Shown here: positions 43,314-54,759 of the stretch, in pieces | Position numbering within the stretch: the stretch's first letter is position 1 | Layout of the letters: the number at the start of each line of letters is the position of its first letter | Assembly (NCBI GenBank): GCA_963662155.1 | Contig: OY759274.1 | Span: forward strand, 41,135,842-41,199,841 | Length of the DNA: 64,000 nucleotides | Direction of reading: 5' to 3' | Source of the DNA: Lamellibrachia columna | Taxonomy: Eukaryota > Annelida > Polychaeta > Sabellida > Siboglinidae | The notes under the pieces: model-generated | What the model saw: only the letters and a program-made list of their open reading frames with translations | The model's database searches: none | Told to the model about the DNA's origin: nothing | Position numbers and translations under genes: made by a program

Positions 43314-44314
43314 CTTAGTTACTTTGGGCCAGAAGTACAAGTACCTGCACTGTCCCCCACTCTAACTTAGTCACTTTGGCCCAGAAGTACAAGTACATGC
43401 ACTGTCCCCCACTCTAACTTAGTCACTTTGGCCCAGAAGTACAAGTACCTGCACTGTCACCCACTCTAACTTAGTCACTTTGGCCCAGAAGTACAAGTAC
43501 CTGCACTGTCCCCCACTCTAACTTAGTTACTTTGGCCCAGAAGTACAAGTACCTGCACTATCCCCCATTCTAACTTAGTTACTTTGGGCCAGAAGTACAA
43601 GTACCTGCACTGTCCCCCACTCTAACTTAGTTACTTTGGCCCAGAAGTACAAGTACCTGCACTATCCCCCATTCTAACTTAGTCACTTTGGGCCAGAAGT
43701 ACAAGTAGCTGCACTGTCCCCCACTCTAACTTAGTTACTTTGGCCCAGAAGTACAAGTACCTGCACTGTCCCCCATTCTAACTTAGTCACTTTGGCCCAG
43801 AAGTACAAGTACCTGCACTGTCCCCCACTCTAACTTAGTTACTTTGGGCCAGAAGTACAAGTACCTGCACTATCCCCCATTCTAACTTAGTTACTTTGGG
43901 CCAGAAGTACAAGTACCTGCACTGTCCCCCACTCTAACGTAGTTACTTTGGCCCAGAAGTACAAGTACCTGCACTGTCCCCCATTCTAACTTAGTCACTT
44001 TGGGCCAGAAGTACAAGTACCTGCACTATCCCCCATTCTAACTTAGTCACTTTGGGCCAGAAGTACAAGTACCTGCACTGTCCCCCACTCTAACTTAGTT
44101 ACTTTGGCCCAGAAGTACAAGTACCTGCACTGTCCACCATTCTAACTTAGTCACTTTTGGCCAGAAGTACAAGTACCTGCACTATCCCCCATTCTAACTT
44201 AGTCACTTTGGGCCAGAAGTACAAGTACCTGCACTGTCCCCCACTCTTAGTCACTTTGGGCCAGAAGTACAAGTACCTGCACTGTCCCCCACTCTAACTT
44301 AGTCACTTAGGGCC
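43279..44314 (+). repeat. 52-bp array derived from the TRIM gene 3' end, 20 units
   Basis: Unit 1 (43279-43330) includes the last ten codons and stop of the TRIM gene plus 17 nt of 3' UTR. It is followed by 19 copies with variants (CCCAC/CCCAT, GTTAC/GTCAC, GGGCC/GGCCC). One unit near 44245 is 4 bp short. First to last AGAAGTACAAG is 984 bp (19 x 52 - 4). All copies lie in the presumed 3' UTR. Confidence 0.96.
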
Positions 44315-44316
44315 AG

Positions 44317-44458
44317 GACAATTTGATTTTATTAATCGGTTGATTCACTTACATGGCGTATCTTAATACAGCGAGAATAAGGAGTGATTCCGTCCCAGTC
44401 AATTAATTTGATCCTACTAAATGGCTGTTGTTATCCGAGATTCTGTGGGTCCACTGTA
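44317..44458. mobile_element. Truncated pogo/mariner-like MITE (end GTCCACTGTA)
   Basis: Matches the right part of the element at 49309-49781 (CAATTTGATTTTATTAA, GATTC.GTCCCAG, TCCACTGTA). Only one terminus is present. Confidence 0.65.
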
Positions 44459-45660
44459 CAGCAGTGTAGTTTCAGCTCATATTGGCCTTGTGGAATGTCA
44501 CATGGGCAAAACTATTTTCTACATAGACAAATACTATGAACATTAATTAAGTAAGTAATTAAGTAAACTACAAATTTATATATCTAGAAAGATCACAATT
44601 CAATGTTCTTAAGATATTTGCTTTTTGGAAAATTAAATATACTTTTCAATCAGTCAGTATTACATATAAATCTCGTACTTGCATAGCAGGGTTTAATATG
44701 GGCAAATTGAGGCTTTAAAACACTGCACCATGTCATGATTGGCATTATTATCAAGAATGTATTAATTACTTTTATTAATGTTTTGAAGGTTGGTGTTTAA
44801 TTATCATATGATTTCAAATACTATCATTACACAAGTTTTGTTGCAGTGCCTAGACATAGGTAGCTTCGACAAGCTAAATCAGCCACAGGAAAAGTCAAAG
44901 ATTAATTAAGTGTTCGTTTTGTTTTTGAATTGGTTGCAGATGTCTTTGGTTCTGCTTTTATAATTTGACTTTAGTTACTCTCATCTGTAAATGTTTAAAT
45001 CATTTTCTTGTGTGCTTCTAATTCTAGTCACTGCGTAATGTTGTTTACAATGCCAGTGATTGTGATGTGGCCTTGTGCACCAAGCAGGACATTCCTCCTA
45101 GTTTTTTTTCTGACAGCACTCCAGAATTTTCCTTACTGTTTGAATATAGTGAGGTGAATATTTTGTATTAAAAATGTACTTTACATAAATTGATATATAA
45201 TTTTTATATATTATATATATGAGCATATACATGTGATGAAATTAATATATGACGTTTGTCCCAATGATAGTAGTTTATTGTACAGCATACATTCATTATG
45301 CTTCGACCAATAAAGTGATAATTATATAGCTCTATTTTATGGTGAAACTACTTGTGTGCTATTTCAGCTGTGTGTTTAATTCTACAACCATTGTATTCAG
45401 CAATAAATTTTTTATTATTAAACTGTTGTAGATAGTAAATATTTCCATGAAAGTGGATCTTTTTATGACTGAGGTCCAATTTTAATGTGATAGGTCAGAA
45501 ATTTACATAAATCGTAACATTGCGGAAATGTAACTTGAAACATGTAACATGAAAAATAACATTATAAAATAAAGTTTTAATTGCCAGCACTAAAAGAATT
45601 ATGAAAATTATAAACACAGTTTAATACATAACAAAATTACATCATAAATCTGATATAGCA
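44459..45660. other. Intergenic sequence between convergent TRIM-NHL and DNAAF6 genes
   Basis: AT-rich, no exon recognised. Poly(A) signals for both genes are possible (AATAAA near 45309 for plus; TTTATT near 45408 for minus), but the hexamers are common in such sequence. Confidence 0.5.
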
Positions 45661-45676
45661 ATTCGTCAGAATGATG

Positions 45677-45803
45677 TCAGAAGTTTACAAAATCATATTC
45701 GCGAGCCATTCTCAGTGTGACGACGAGGACATGCTTGTCGACCACCCACTGTGCTCGGCTTGTCTTCGGGTCTACAGGGTGGGGCAGATGTAGGCCAAGT
45801 TTA
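45677..45803 (-). CDS. DNAAF6: DNAAF6 exon 6
   Basis: 127 nt: KLGLHLPHPVDPKTSRAQWV to REYDFVNF and TGA at 45677-45679. Confidence 0.93.
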
Positions 45804-48800
45804 CTGTAAGCAGACAGGGCATTCGGGTATCAGGATTGGCAGTCTGGATTAACACATTTTGGATTAACAAAACATTTTATTAACAAAATGCTTGGATTAA
45901 TGACAATGTTTGGAATATCAACATTGTTAGGATTGATGACAATGTTTGTATTGACGATGATGTTTGGATTTATGACAATATTTGGATTAACAATAAATTT
46001 GGATTAATATCAAAGTTTGGAATAATGTCCAAGTTCGGATTAATACCCAAGTTTGGATTACCAACAAATATTAGGATTGGAAACCAAAATTGGATTAGCA
46101 ACAAACTTTGGATTGACAATGCAAAGCATAAACTCAAAAACGTTACAAAATTGCTGAAAAACAGAAAAAAAATCCACTTGCAACAGTTTTTAAGAGATTT
46201 TCTATGTGCTATTTGTATAAGGTGTCAAATTTAAATCGACTTATAATTAAAGATTACAAACCTTACTCGTTATGATGAGATAATGGAGTCGTTCAGACAT
46301 GCATTTCTTTCATGTAAAGAAATCAAAAAGGTTACAACTGTTTTTCTCCAAAAGTCTTGACTGTACCCACGCCATTGTACATTTGTATATTCAGACATAG
46401 TCATGTCAACATTGCTTAGAATTTCTTATTGCATTCTGTGATTCTAATAAGCATCTTACTATTTAGGAGTTCGGCAATCAAGGAAGCTGTCTTTGACATC
46501 CAGTTTCACATCGGAACCGATAGTGTCTGGTAACTGTATTTTTACCTGAAGCAGAAATGGTTAAGACAGTTACATTTACTATTACAAGTTATCCGATAAC
46601 ACCAAAGAGCGCGTTGAGTTACCTAATTTGACACACTGTTTTGTTTGAAAATGTTCAAGTACCTAGGTAGGACTATTAAAATAATCATATTTCAAAAGTT
46701 AGCAAAATATACAATGGTAGCAATCGATCAGCAACAGCAAAATGTGTAAGGCCTGTGTCCTGTCAAAATGTTAAGGCCTGTGTCCAGTCAAAATGTTAAG
46801 GCCTGTGTCCAGTCAAAATGTGTAAGGCCTGTATCCAGTCAAAATGTGTAAGGCCTGTGTCCAGTCCCACAATTATTTTATTCTTAAGACTCGGGGGGGG
46901 GGGGGGCTTGTTGCATTTCACAATCAACATACTTGTCTAACATGCTACTTTGGAAAATATTCAGCCACACTGCAATTACAACACAAACTATCAAGTATCA
47001 TAACATAGTGAGGTACCCATTGATATAATTGAGAAAAACAATGAGCAAATAAAAGTATTCAGGCTATGAATCATCATCGCCACTGGTCAGCCAGAGCATT
47101 GATGAACTGTTTCCATAAACGTTGGTTGTTCAGTAGGAATGGAAGGTCAGGCGCATCAAGGTTTCGCAGATAAGTTCAGTGTCTCTTTTTCTGTGTTTCC
47201 TTCTGTTTTTCTTGCCATCAATGGGTGTCCACAAGATGAACATTGACATTGGTTCTTCTTTGTGATGATACCAGTGACCGGCTAGTTGGAGGCGCCTCAT
47301 TTGAATCTTGTTTGAGAGCTTGTCTATATCCCCATACAGTTCGTTACTTACCTATTGCTACAGTGGACATTTAGATACTTACTTCATTCTAGGTGGCAGA
47401 CCACAGTAGAGAATTTCATTGGTGGCCATGTTAACGTTTTGTCTGATTATAAGAAAACCTGACCATCAAAAATTCTGAAACCTTTTCACAGCAACTGCCA
47501 TCATCTCACTGATGTGCTCACCAGCTTTTATCAAAATCACACACCTCCAGCTCTTTTAAAATGCCCCCATGTGCGATGCCCGTCAATATTTACAAAAATA
47601 GCCATGTATTCATGCACCCACATGGCTCTTAGGAGAAAAATTCCCATAAATCCCTCTGCCAGTTAAGCTCTAAACAAAATGCAGTGTTTCACAGCCAATA
47701 GCTTCTACAAACAAACCTGAGAATATTCCTGCTCAAAGGCACTCATGTCACATAATATGAATTTATTAAGTTCCCATTTCATACGCCCTACATTCGTGTG
47801 AAACAATAAACAGGAAGGTCAACTGTGGTCTTACCCCTCTAGTGTAACTCCTGTCGAGTTTCCTTTCCATGTCTTTTGTGAAGGCTCCATAAAACAACAT
47901 AAAACAACACAGTTTTGACGGTGGCCCTGAAGAATGACAACCTGAGGTACCTTCCTACGTTGGACTTCCATATGTTGTTTAGCTTAGGCTGTGAACACTC
48001 ACCACCATGTCTTCACAACTGGCCGTTGATGGAGTCTTATTTCCCATCTGAAGGAACATGTCTTCAGTGGTCACTGATTGTTTGTACATGATCTCATACC
48101 TGCAATGACGTGTAATCAGATACTTGCATCTGCATCCTCAAGATCACAAAATTGGACTGTAGACAGGTCACATTCAACTCAAAGACTTCATTCATTCAGT
48201 GCATATCGCAACAGAAATAAAGTTTAAAGATATGGTCATGATTAAAAGTTACCATGAATGCAGGCATTTCCTTTACATTTAATAAAAAAAAACATTTGCT
48301 GCCTTTGCAACAAACTGCTGGTTTGTGTAAGTTACCTGGTGCCCATAAAATCTCACATGACAAAAACATTTACTATTGACAACATTTTTATGGTGCATAC
48401 TTGTTTTGTGGGACATGTTTAGATTATAGCAAGACTTAAAAACAAAAATAAGGTTCTAATTATGGAGAGATTTGAAGATGGAAACTAACTTACAAAAATG
48501 TTGACATAATATTAGTTTTAAATGCGACTCAGACAATTTGGTCAGAAAGGCAAGTCCTTTATACTGAAAGATCTATTGGAATAAACTATTTTATTATTAT
48601 TCAATCAGTTGAAAATGTTATTATTATGTAAGTTACAGGGCCTCTGTTGTCCATTATTTAATGCATACATATTACATGTCACTTACTCGGGTTGTGGTCT
48701 GGGGTCATGCACATCGTCATACTCGGCCCCCGGGTTGACCTCCTCCGCCTCCCAGATGTCCTTGTCATTCTCCTTTTGTTGGGACTTTGTCTTACCTTGT

Positions 48801-50103
48801 CACAAACAGAAACTGGCTGTACAACCATATATAGGAGATATCATAGGGCCACATATAGTTGATATTATAAAGCCACGGATAGGTGATATTACACAGCCAC
48901 ATATAGGTGATGTAGGGACACAGATAGGTGATATTATACAGCCACAAATATGTGTTATTATAGACCTACAGATAAGAGACAGTGTAGTACTGGTAAATGT
49001 ATTATTAAAATGAATTTTATAACATCTGCTATTTGATTGTCAGTGTTTAATGGATAACACATTCACATTTATACAAACATTACTGTACTAGCAGAATATG
49101 GCATAATTAAATTATTTGTGAACAAATAAACATATTTACAAATTAAGTAGACATGTAGATTCCACCAATTCTAAGTGAATTTGACAATACTTACCACCTG
49201 ATTCGGTTTTCTTTTTGGGTGCAATATCAGACGGTGTCATTTTAGAAATAGCTGTGCAGGGCTGCATAGAAAACATACTGTACTTTAGCATGAATTAATA
49301 TTAAGCATTACAGTGGACAGAATCACTTAACAGAATCACCATAATCACTTTAACAGAATCACCATAATCACTTTAACAGAATCACTTAACAGAATCATTT
49401 AACTGACCCATTCATTCCGTTCCCGTTTCTGACAGTTAAATGCAAGTCAACTTAACAGAATCACTTTAAGAGAATCACTTAACAGAATCAGTTAACTGAT
49501 CCATTCATTCCATTCCTGTTTCTGACAATTTGACGTAAGTCAACTTAACACAATCACTTAACAGAATCACTTTAATTGAATCACTTAACAGAATCACTTC
49601 TGGCCACAGCAATTTGATTTTATTAAGCAGCCGATTCACTCAAACAGTGCATTTTGATATAGAGGGAAATTCCACTGAACAGAATCAAGGAATAGGGGAT
49701 GATTCTGTCCCAGCCAATATATTTGATTTACTAAACGGCTTATTCTGTTGTCCATTAGTATGCTAAATGGAGTCCACTGTACTAAGATTGACCAATGTTT
49801 TATTTAAACAAGTTTTATTACATAACATAATGAAGAATGGACTTGACCTCAGTTGCTCTATTCCACACAGATCCTTCTGGAGCTAACATTGTACACAATG
49901 TTATATCAGATTATAAATGTTGTTTTCAAATAACTACACATTTAGAGTAACAGGGATGCAGCCTTCATCATGGCAGTAATGGCACGGATATCATGAGACA
50001 CAGGTATTATACACACCTTGTCGTCCTCATCGCTGTCAGATTCTTGCTGTGGCGGGGTAAGCAGTTGAGAAAGTGATTTGATGTCAAATCCTTGGAGGTC
50101 CAT
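45677..50103 (-). CDS. DNAAF6: DNAAF6 (PIH1D3), axonemal dynein assembly factor; complete, six exons
   Basis: A PIH-domain co-chaperone that works with HSP90 and other DNAAFs to preassemble ciliary outer and inner dynein arms in the cytoplasm. Exons (minus): 50017-50103, 49195-49261, 48687-48795, 48003-48099, 46460-46545, 45677-45803; 573 nt, 190 residues plus stop, all phases agree. Visible: start MDLQGFDIKSLSQLLTPP then an acidic DSDEDD run; NDKDIWEAEEVNPGAEYDDV and PQPEYEIMYKQSV (the family's DIW..EE...GAEYDD and PEYEI motifs); VKIQLPDTIGSDVKLDVKD, FLDCRTPK, YKLGLHLPHPVD (the C-terminal CS-like fold); final REYDFVNF. Human DNAAF6 is slightly longer, with a longer N-terminus. The gene is convergent with the TRIM gene. 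Its presence implies motile cilia or flagella in the organism. Confidence 0.95.
45840..46110. repeat. Degenerate ~20-bp repeat (TTTGGATTAACAACAAA type)
   Basis: About 12-14 imperfect units with TTTGGATTA as anchor, too diverged to give one period. In DNAAF6 intron 5. Confidence 0.75.
46460..46545 (-). CDS. DNAAF6: DNAAF6 exon 5
   Basis: 86 nt: VKIQLPDTIGSDVKLDVKDS then FLDCRTPK; the GTAAGA donor splits the next Tyr codon, avoiding an apparent TAG. Confidence 0.93.
46738..46866. repeat. ~25-bp minisatellite, five units
   Basis: Units of TAAGGCCTGTGTCCAGTC plus AAAATGTG. In DNAAF6 intron 4. Confidence 0.88.
46925..47045 (-). mobile_element. SINE family B fragment
   Basis: AATATTCAGCCACACTGCAA followed by TTACAACACAAACT and GTACCCATTGATATAATTGAG matches the middle of the SINE at 58330-58600. 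A similar fragment occurs at 4250-4330 (CATTCAGCCATGCTGCAATT). Confidence 0.55.
47060..47365 (-). mobile_element. LINE C-terminal fragment (RTE-like)
   Basis: The minus strand reads NELYGDIDKLSNKIQMRRLQ, then LAGHWYHHKEEPMSMFILW, then CETLMRL. The ELYG..P.I...I..RRL..AGH..R...E pattern is typical of the C-terminus of many LINE ORF2s. In DNAAF6 intron 4. Confidence 0.7.
48003..48099 (-). CDS. DNAAF6: DNAAF6 exon 4
   Basis: 97 nt: YEIMYKQSVTTEDMFLQMG then NKTPSTASCEDMV, GTGAGT donor, phase 0. Confidence 0.93.
48687..48795 (-). CDS. DNAAF6: DNAAF6 exon 3
   Basis: 109 nt: KTKSQQKENDKDIWEAEEV through HDPRPQPE, GTAAGT donor in phase 2. Carries the hallmark DIW and AEYDD motifs. Confidence 0.93.
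48832..48980. repeat. 24-bp minisatellite, about six units
   Basis: Imperfect units of CACATATAGGTGATATTATA plus CAGC. Frames over it read IGDIIQPH-type repeats. Directly abuts the acceptor side of DNAAF6 exon 3 (48795). Confidence 0.85.
49195..49261 (-). CDS. DNAAF6: DNAAF6 exon 2
   Basis: 67 nt: PCTAISKMTPSDIAPKKKTE and SG, between TATGCAG and GTAAGT, leaves in phase 1. This is the least conserved exon of the gene. Confidence 0.8.
49309..49781. mobile_element. MITE with TIR CAGTGGAC and TA duplication (pogo/mariner type)
   Basis: Left TA-CAGTGGACAGAATCACTT; right GGAGTCCACTG-TA. 473 bp including TA, no transposase. The interior is dominated by repeats of TTAACAGAATCACTT and a duplicated segment (ACTGA.CCATTCATTCC). 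In DNAAF6 intron 1; a truncated relative is at 44317. Confidence 0.7.
50017..50103 (-). CDS. DNAAF6: DNAAF6 exon 1
   Basis: 29 codons from the ATG at 50101-50103, ends DEDDK before a GTGTGT donor, phase 0. Confidence 0.85.
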
Positions 50104-50429
50104 TGTCGTAACACTGTATAACAATAAAAATTATTGGTTTGAATAATTTGAATATCTCACTTGTAATTAGAGCAAGATAGTCAAGCATAAATTCAATATT
50201 AATTTTAATTATATCCAATACTGATAGGTTTAGAGTTATTCCATATTGTATTTTTGCTTTGCAAACCCATCAAATGCAAATAAACCTTTAAGCTATAAAA
50301 AAACTTATACATTTATGAATGTTAAATGAGACAGCCACTGGCACAGCACATACAAAAATAAAAAATTACAAAGGAGAATATTTCTATTTTCATGAGACTT
50401 GAACAAGCAGTATAGCAAGAATTGACAAG
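50104..50429. other. DNAAF6 immediate 5' flank
   Basis: AT-rich, no recognised element. A promoter or 5' UTR is expected here or upstream; none can be pinpointed. Confidence 0.4.
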
Positions 50430-51735
50430 ATTGCCATCCAAGGCAAAGGCCCAGATGGCAAGTGGACAAGGAAGCCATTGGCTTATCAAGAGTCCAACAT
50501 TTTTCATCTATGTGTAACCCACCCTCCTGAGATATGTGTCAACCTTGCTTTTAAACATATTCACTATGCTAGCAGTTACACAATCTGTAGATAATTGTTC
50601 TATTCATTTATTGTCCTCTGTGAGAATGAGTACTTCCTGATATCCAATCTTCACTGATCATTTTCTAATGTCACCTCATGTCTTCTAGTTCTACTATCTT
50701 TCTTGAGTGAAAAAAATATTTCTATCAATATTTTCATACCCATTCAATATCTTAAAAACTTCAATTTGATCTCCTCCTAACCTCCTTGTCTATAGGGTTG
50801 TTAAACGACATTCCTTTAGTCATTCTTCATAACTAAAGTCTCTCAGTTCTGGAATCATTTTAGTTTCTCTCCTCTGCATTTGTTCAAGCATATCTATATC
50901 CTTCTTATGATATGGTATCCACGCTTGTATACAGTATTCTAAATGAGGTTAACTACTTTTCTTTGTATATCATATTTCTCCTAATCAACCAAAAAATTTA
51001 ATTACCATTTGAAGCTGCAATTTTATAGTTTAAATGTACGTTCTTATACCAATGTTTTATGTAAAAAAAGTTTTACATCCAAGTTCCTGTGTCCTGTTTA
51101 CATTTCCCAAAATTAAATAACATCTGCCATTTTTCAGACCATTAACTAATTTATCTAAATCTTTTTGTAAATGTTATTTATCACCATCAGTGTTAACCCT
51201 TCTAAACACTACTGTGTCATCGCAAATTTCAATATGTTGCTTTTTATATAATTGTCCAAGTCATTGATATATATTAAGAATAATAAAGGTCCTAATACTG
51301 ATCCTTGTGGTACCCCACTCAAAACTGATTTCCAGTTTGAAACCTCCCTATCTATTACAACACAGTGTCTTCTGTAAGTCAGCCATTTTTTCTATCCAGT
51401 TGATTATGCCAGCCCCGATACCATGGGTTTTTAATTTAAGCTGTAATCTGTGATGTGCCACTCTATCGAAAGCTTTCTGAAATTCTAAGTAGATAATATC
51501 TACTGGTGATCCCTCGTCTATCCACTTAGTGATTTTTTCCCAAAAGCATAACATATTTATTAAGCATGACCTTGCTTTTAGAAATCCATGTTGAGATGGA
51601 TTTAATAATTTATACCTAACAAGGAAGTCTACCATATGGCCTTTAATTAACCTTACTAATAATTTACAAATCACTGATGTTAAACTCACTGGTCTGTAAT
51701 TATCTGACTTATTTCTTGAACCCTTTTAAAACTCC
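50430..51735 (-). mobile_element. CR1-like LINE, subfamily 1, older degraded copy
   Basis: The minus strand carries, in order, NYRPVSLTSVICKLLVRLIK, LNPSQHGFLKARSCLINMLC, DIIYLEFQKAFDRVAHHRLQ (RT block), then SGVPQG-region text and the C-terminal blocks to the 3' end near 50430, with many stops. It provides the upstream RT part missing from the copies at 1.4 and 38 kb. Confidence 0.88.
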
Positions 51736-52241
51736 ATCCTCAACTGATCATCGCAAATTTGGTTCATGGTCATGGATGTCTTAGTATGTACTGTGTGAAG
51801 TTTCAATAATATCTGCAGTCAGTGTATTAAAAAAGCGCATAATTTTGTTCAAATCATTAAAAGAATTAACTTTAGTTGTTAGATCTGACAAGGCTAAAAA
51901 TATTGGATATTCAAAATGGTAAACACTTTATGGGGGTCAAGACTGACAATGTGTGTGACTTTCATCCTCTTGCCGATCACGTGTTAGCTACAAGATTTTA
52001 CCAAGGGTGAAATTAGTGAGGTTTCAGGTTTCCATTTGACTTAATGTTTGATCAAACATTAAGAAATTTAATAGTTTTTCTGATGATTTCTCAAAAACTA
52101 CATATAAAAGTTGCACAAACAAGCTGAACTTTTAAGTTGAACACCCTTCCAAGTGGTATACTAATTTGTTCTAATGTTTCAGTCATTGTGACAGCAATTA
52201 AGTATTAGCACTGTGAAGTAGTGTGAGACTGACAGATATAT

Positions 52242-52679
52242 GCGCTTTTGGTACTTGTACAGAATCTGAGCCCACCTCAATTTCAAAGTTATTAACATGC
52301 AATATGAACAGTAACCATGGCATGCACAATGCATACTGAACTACGGATCATGTAAGTTATTAAACATGTGTGTAAAAAACATTTAATCACCTTTTTCAAT
52401 GTTCGAATTCGCATATTTAACTTGCATTCAGTGCCACATTGCCCCCTTTATATGCATGATGGCGACACTTAAGCAAGTTAAATATGCGAATCTGAGCATC
52501 GAAAATGGTGATTAAACGAGTTTTTACGCACAACATGGTTAATAATTTACGTCGCGTAGTTCAGCATGTATAACCATGCATTGTTCACACATTAATTGTC
52601 ATTGTGCAAGGTTAAAATACATATTATATATTATAACGGCGACATTGAGGTGGGCCCGAATTCTAGACAAGTGCCGCGC
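52242..52679. mobile_element. Foldback element with ~215-bp palindromic arms
   Basis: The left arm (GCCCACCTCAATTTC, GAACTACGGATCATGTAAGT, TTAATCACCTTTTTC, CGCATATTTAACTTGC) pairs along its length with the right arm (GCAAGTTAAATATGCG, GGTGATTAAACGAG, CGTCGCGTAGTTC, GAGGTGGGC). Centre about 52460. No coding capacity. Confidence 0.82.
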
Positions 52680-52726
52680 TTTAACTGGCGTTATCGCTGT
52701 TGTACTTTAACCAGTCCTCATATGAA

Positions 52727-52948
52727 CTATTCACGACTTGGCAGGTAATCGTAGGTGTTAGAACTTGTCACTTGGATTGGTCTGACTCTTGGTCGAACCG
52801 GCGAAAGCTCAGTCGATTTTTTCAAATACACCTTTTTTAGCACGAAACTTGTTTCAACTAAAGTTATCAACGTATCATACATATGCTTACGGCAGTATAC
52901 AAATACTGCGCATTGGAATATTAAGAAAAATAACGCAAGTAGTTGCAT
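52727..52948 (-). CDS. Candidate small secreted-protein exon (signal peptide)
   Basis: The minus-strand ATG at 52946-52948 opens MQLLALFFLIFQCAVFVYC, a typical signal-peptide sequence. It is followed at once by C|GTAAGC, a good phase-1 donor, as in many secreted-protein first exons. Unspliced, the frame runs 73 residues to a stop at 52727. No homology recognised and no partner exon found; hydrophobic starts arise by chance in AT-rich DNA, so confidence is low. Confidence 0.2.
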   Translation of the reverse strand: MQLLALFFLIFQCAVFVYCRKHMYDTLITLVETSFVLKKVYLKKSTELSPVRPRVRPIQVTSSNTYDYLPSRE

Positions 52949-53079
52949 AAAAAGCGAATTGTTTATACGTTACCAACCTTTCTTGGAATGCACAGGAAGT
53001 GCTGTATTTGTTACTTCCGGTCAACCCCTTCGCACAATATTAAATGTTCCAAGTCGTGAAATTGCTATCTTAACCTGAA

Positions 53080-53920
53080 TTTATGATGCAACTGCGCATA
53101 TATTTACATTGGTGTGAATACACGTAACGAAATCAGTTATAAGACGCTATTACCTTTGTAATAACGTATACTTATTTCACAATTGTTCGCCAGATGGCGC
53201 CACATACTTATTCCTAGGCTCCAGGTTAAAAAGGACAAGGAGGGCGTATTCAAACCTACGAATGAAGTATTTATGGCAAATGTTGATCACCAACACAAAC
53301 TGGGTTTTTGTAAATGTTGTATATATGTGTGTAGGTGTTGGTTTAAAGAAAATTACACAGGGAAATATACTAATTAGATGAGCAAAACCTTTTCCATGGT
53401 AGGTATATTGTTTACAAAGACATTCTCCTAGCAAAACTATCTATAGAATGTGTAGTTTTTATTGTTTTCTATACAATATTCTGCTGTGCTCTGCAGAATT
53501 CTATAACATCTTATGCAAATCTATAGAATTAAGTAGACATAAACAATTTCTATAGAATATGTAGTGTTGCATAGTTTTCTTTAAAAAAATTACTATTCTT
53601 TATAGAATTCCATCCATTTCTATATAATGTTTATATAATTATATAGATTTGTTGGCTAAGGGTCTGGCAGGGGACTCAAGATTACGTTTTATTCTTCATT
53701 ATATTTCTTCTTGTTCGCGTTGCCGCCACCAGTAGACGAAACCCATTGGAAAGATTTTAATTTAGAATGGACACTCATCACAGTATGTGATGAGGTGACT
53801 AATTCCATTCAGTGTCGAATATTGGGATGAGTGGGGGGGCATTGGGCCTTGGGCCCCTTGGCTTTCTTCTTCACATTATTACTCGGGTTTATTTCAGAGT
53901 ATCCTTTTCTAGAGGTACCG
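53080..53920. other. Unassigned intergenic sequence
   Basis: No exon recognised. 53430-53650 has repeated TCTATAGAATT-type words (TTCTATAGAA), an AT-rich quasi-repeat. Confidence 0.5.
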
Positions 53921-54325
53921 TAAACCGGGGTTACTTTGAACTGTAGGGAAACTTAGAACAAATTTCCAGAAAAGATTCAGTCAGCAATATCTGTAAAAAA
54001 ATGTTTTTGTGTTAATTGTTAATTGTATAATGTATTTGATATTTTATTGGTGCAATCCTTTTTTAATATACACTTTAGTAATCCTGAGGGAATTTCTGAA
54101 TGGTAGTCATTACAAAACGTTAAATTATTACAAGACAAACTTGCAGTTACACACAGTTATGTGCATTTCTATCTGGTTTTTAAACGTTTCCACAACATTT
54201 GTTACAAATCTGTGAAGTTGTGCACATGTTTTATTTTATCTATAAAGCGATCGCATGTGGCAGTAACAATTTAATATGTTAGGGGCAACTTTGAACGTAA
54301 TATGGAGCAATTTTGAACAGTGTTA
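53920..54325. mobile_element. Non-autonomous element with repeated phrase TACTTTGAAC / AACTTTGAAC
   Basis: CCGGGGTTACTTTGAACTG at 53926, CTTAGAACAAATTTCC, GGGGCAACTTTGAACG at 54281 and GCAATTTTGAACAGTG. Element type is unclear; the design resembles the elements at 35.58 and 61.46 kb. Confidence 0.35.
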
Positions 54326-54483
54326 AAAATTACCTTATATAGCTAAAGTAAGCAAACACACGGCACCAGCCGATGTAACTGACATACATAATCTGGATTA
54401 GCACTGAATCCCCAGTTGATCCCGATTCGTCAGTTGGCCCTCCGTCTTCAATCAACGGTTGACCCTTAGTCTCCAACTGGCCT

Positions 54484-54690
54484 CAGTCTCCAATTGACCC
54501 TCAATATGTGGTATCCCCTCAACCTTTGGTAGGTCCTCAATCTATGTTAGACTCTCAAGCTGTGGAAGACCATCCGCATCCAACACTTCGAGTTGTAATC
54601 CATACGATGAACGCTGCTTTTTTCCCGAATCATGAACTTCAAACAGTTGTGAGAGATTCAACAGGCTTTCTTTACATACCTTGAATATAC
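54484..54690 (+). other. Protein-like open stretch, unidentified
   Basis: The plus-strand frame reads PQSPIDPQYVVSPQPLVGPQ, then HPTLRVVIHTMNAAFFPNHE, then LQTVVRDSTGFLYIP before a stop. No start codon, no known domain. Possibly a decayed transposon ORF piece. Confidence 0.25.
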
Positions 54691-54759
54691 CTTGAACAGG
54701 TTTGGGGCAGGGAGCCTACTGGCTCATATATAGCCCCCCTCCCCCAATCAGTGGTTATG

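Noticed and set aside
48609..49013. Plus-strand protein with IGDIIQPH repeats
   Set aside because: It overlaps DNAAF6 exon 3 in antisense and a 24-bp minisatellite; no coding evidence.
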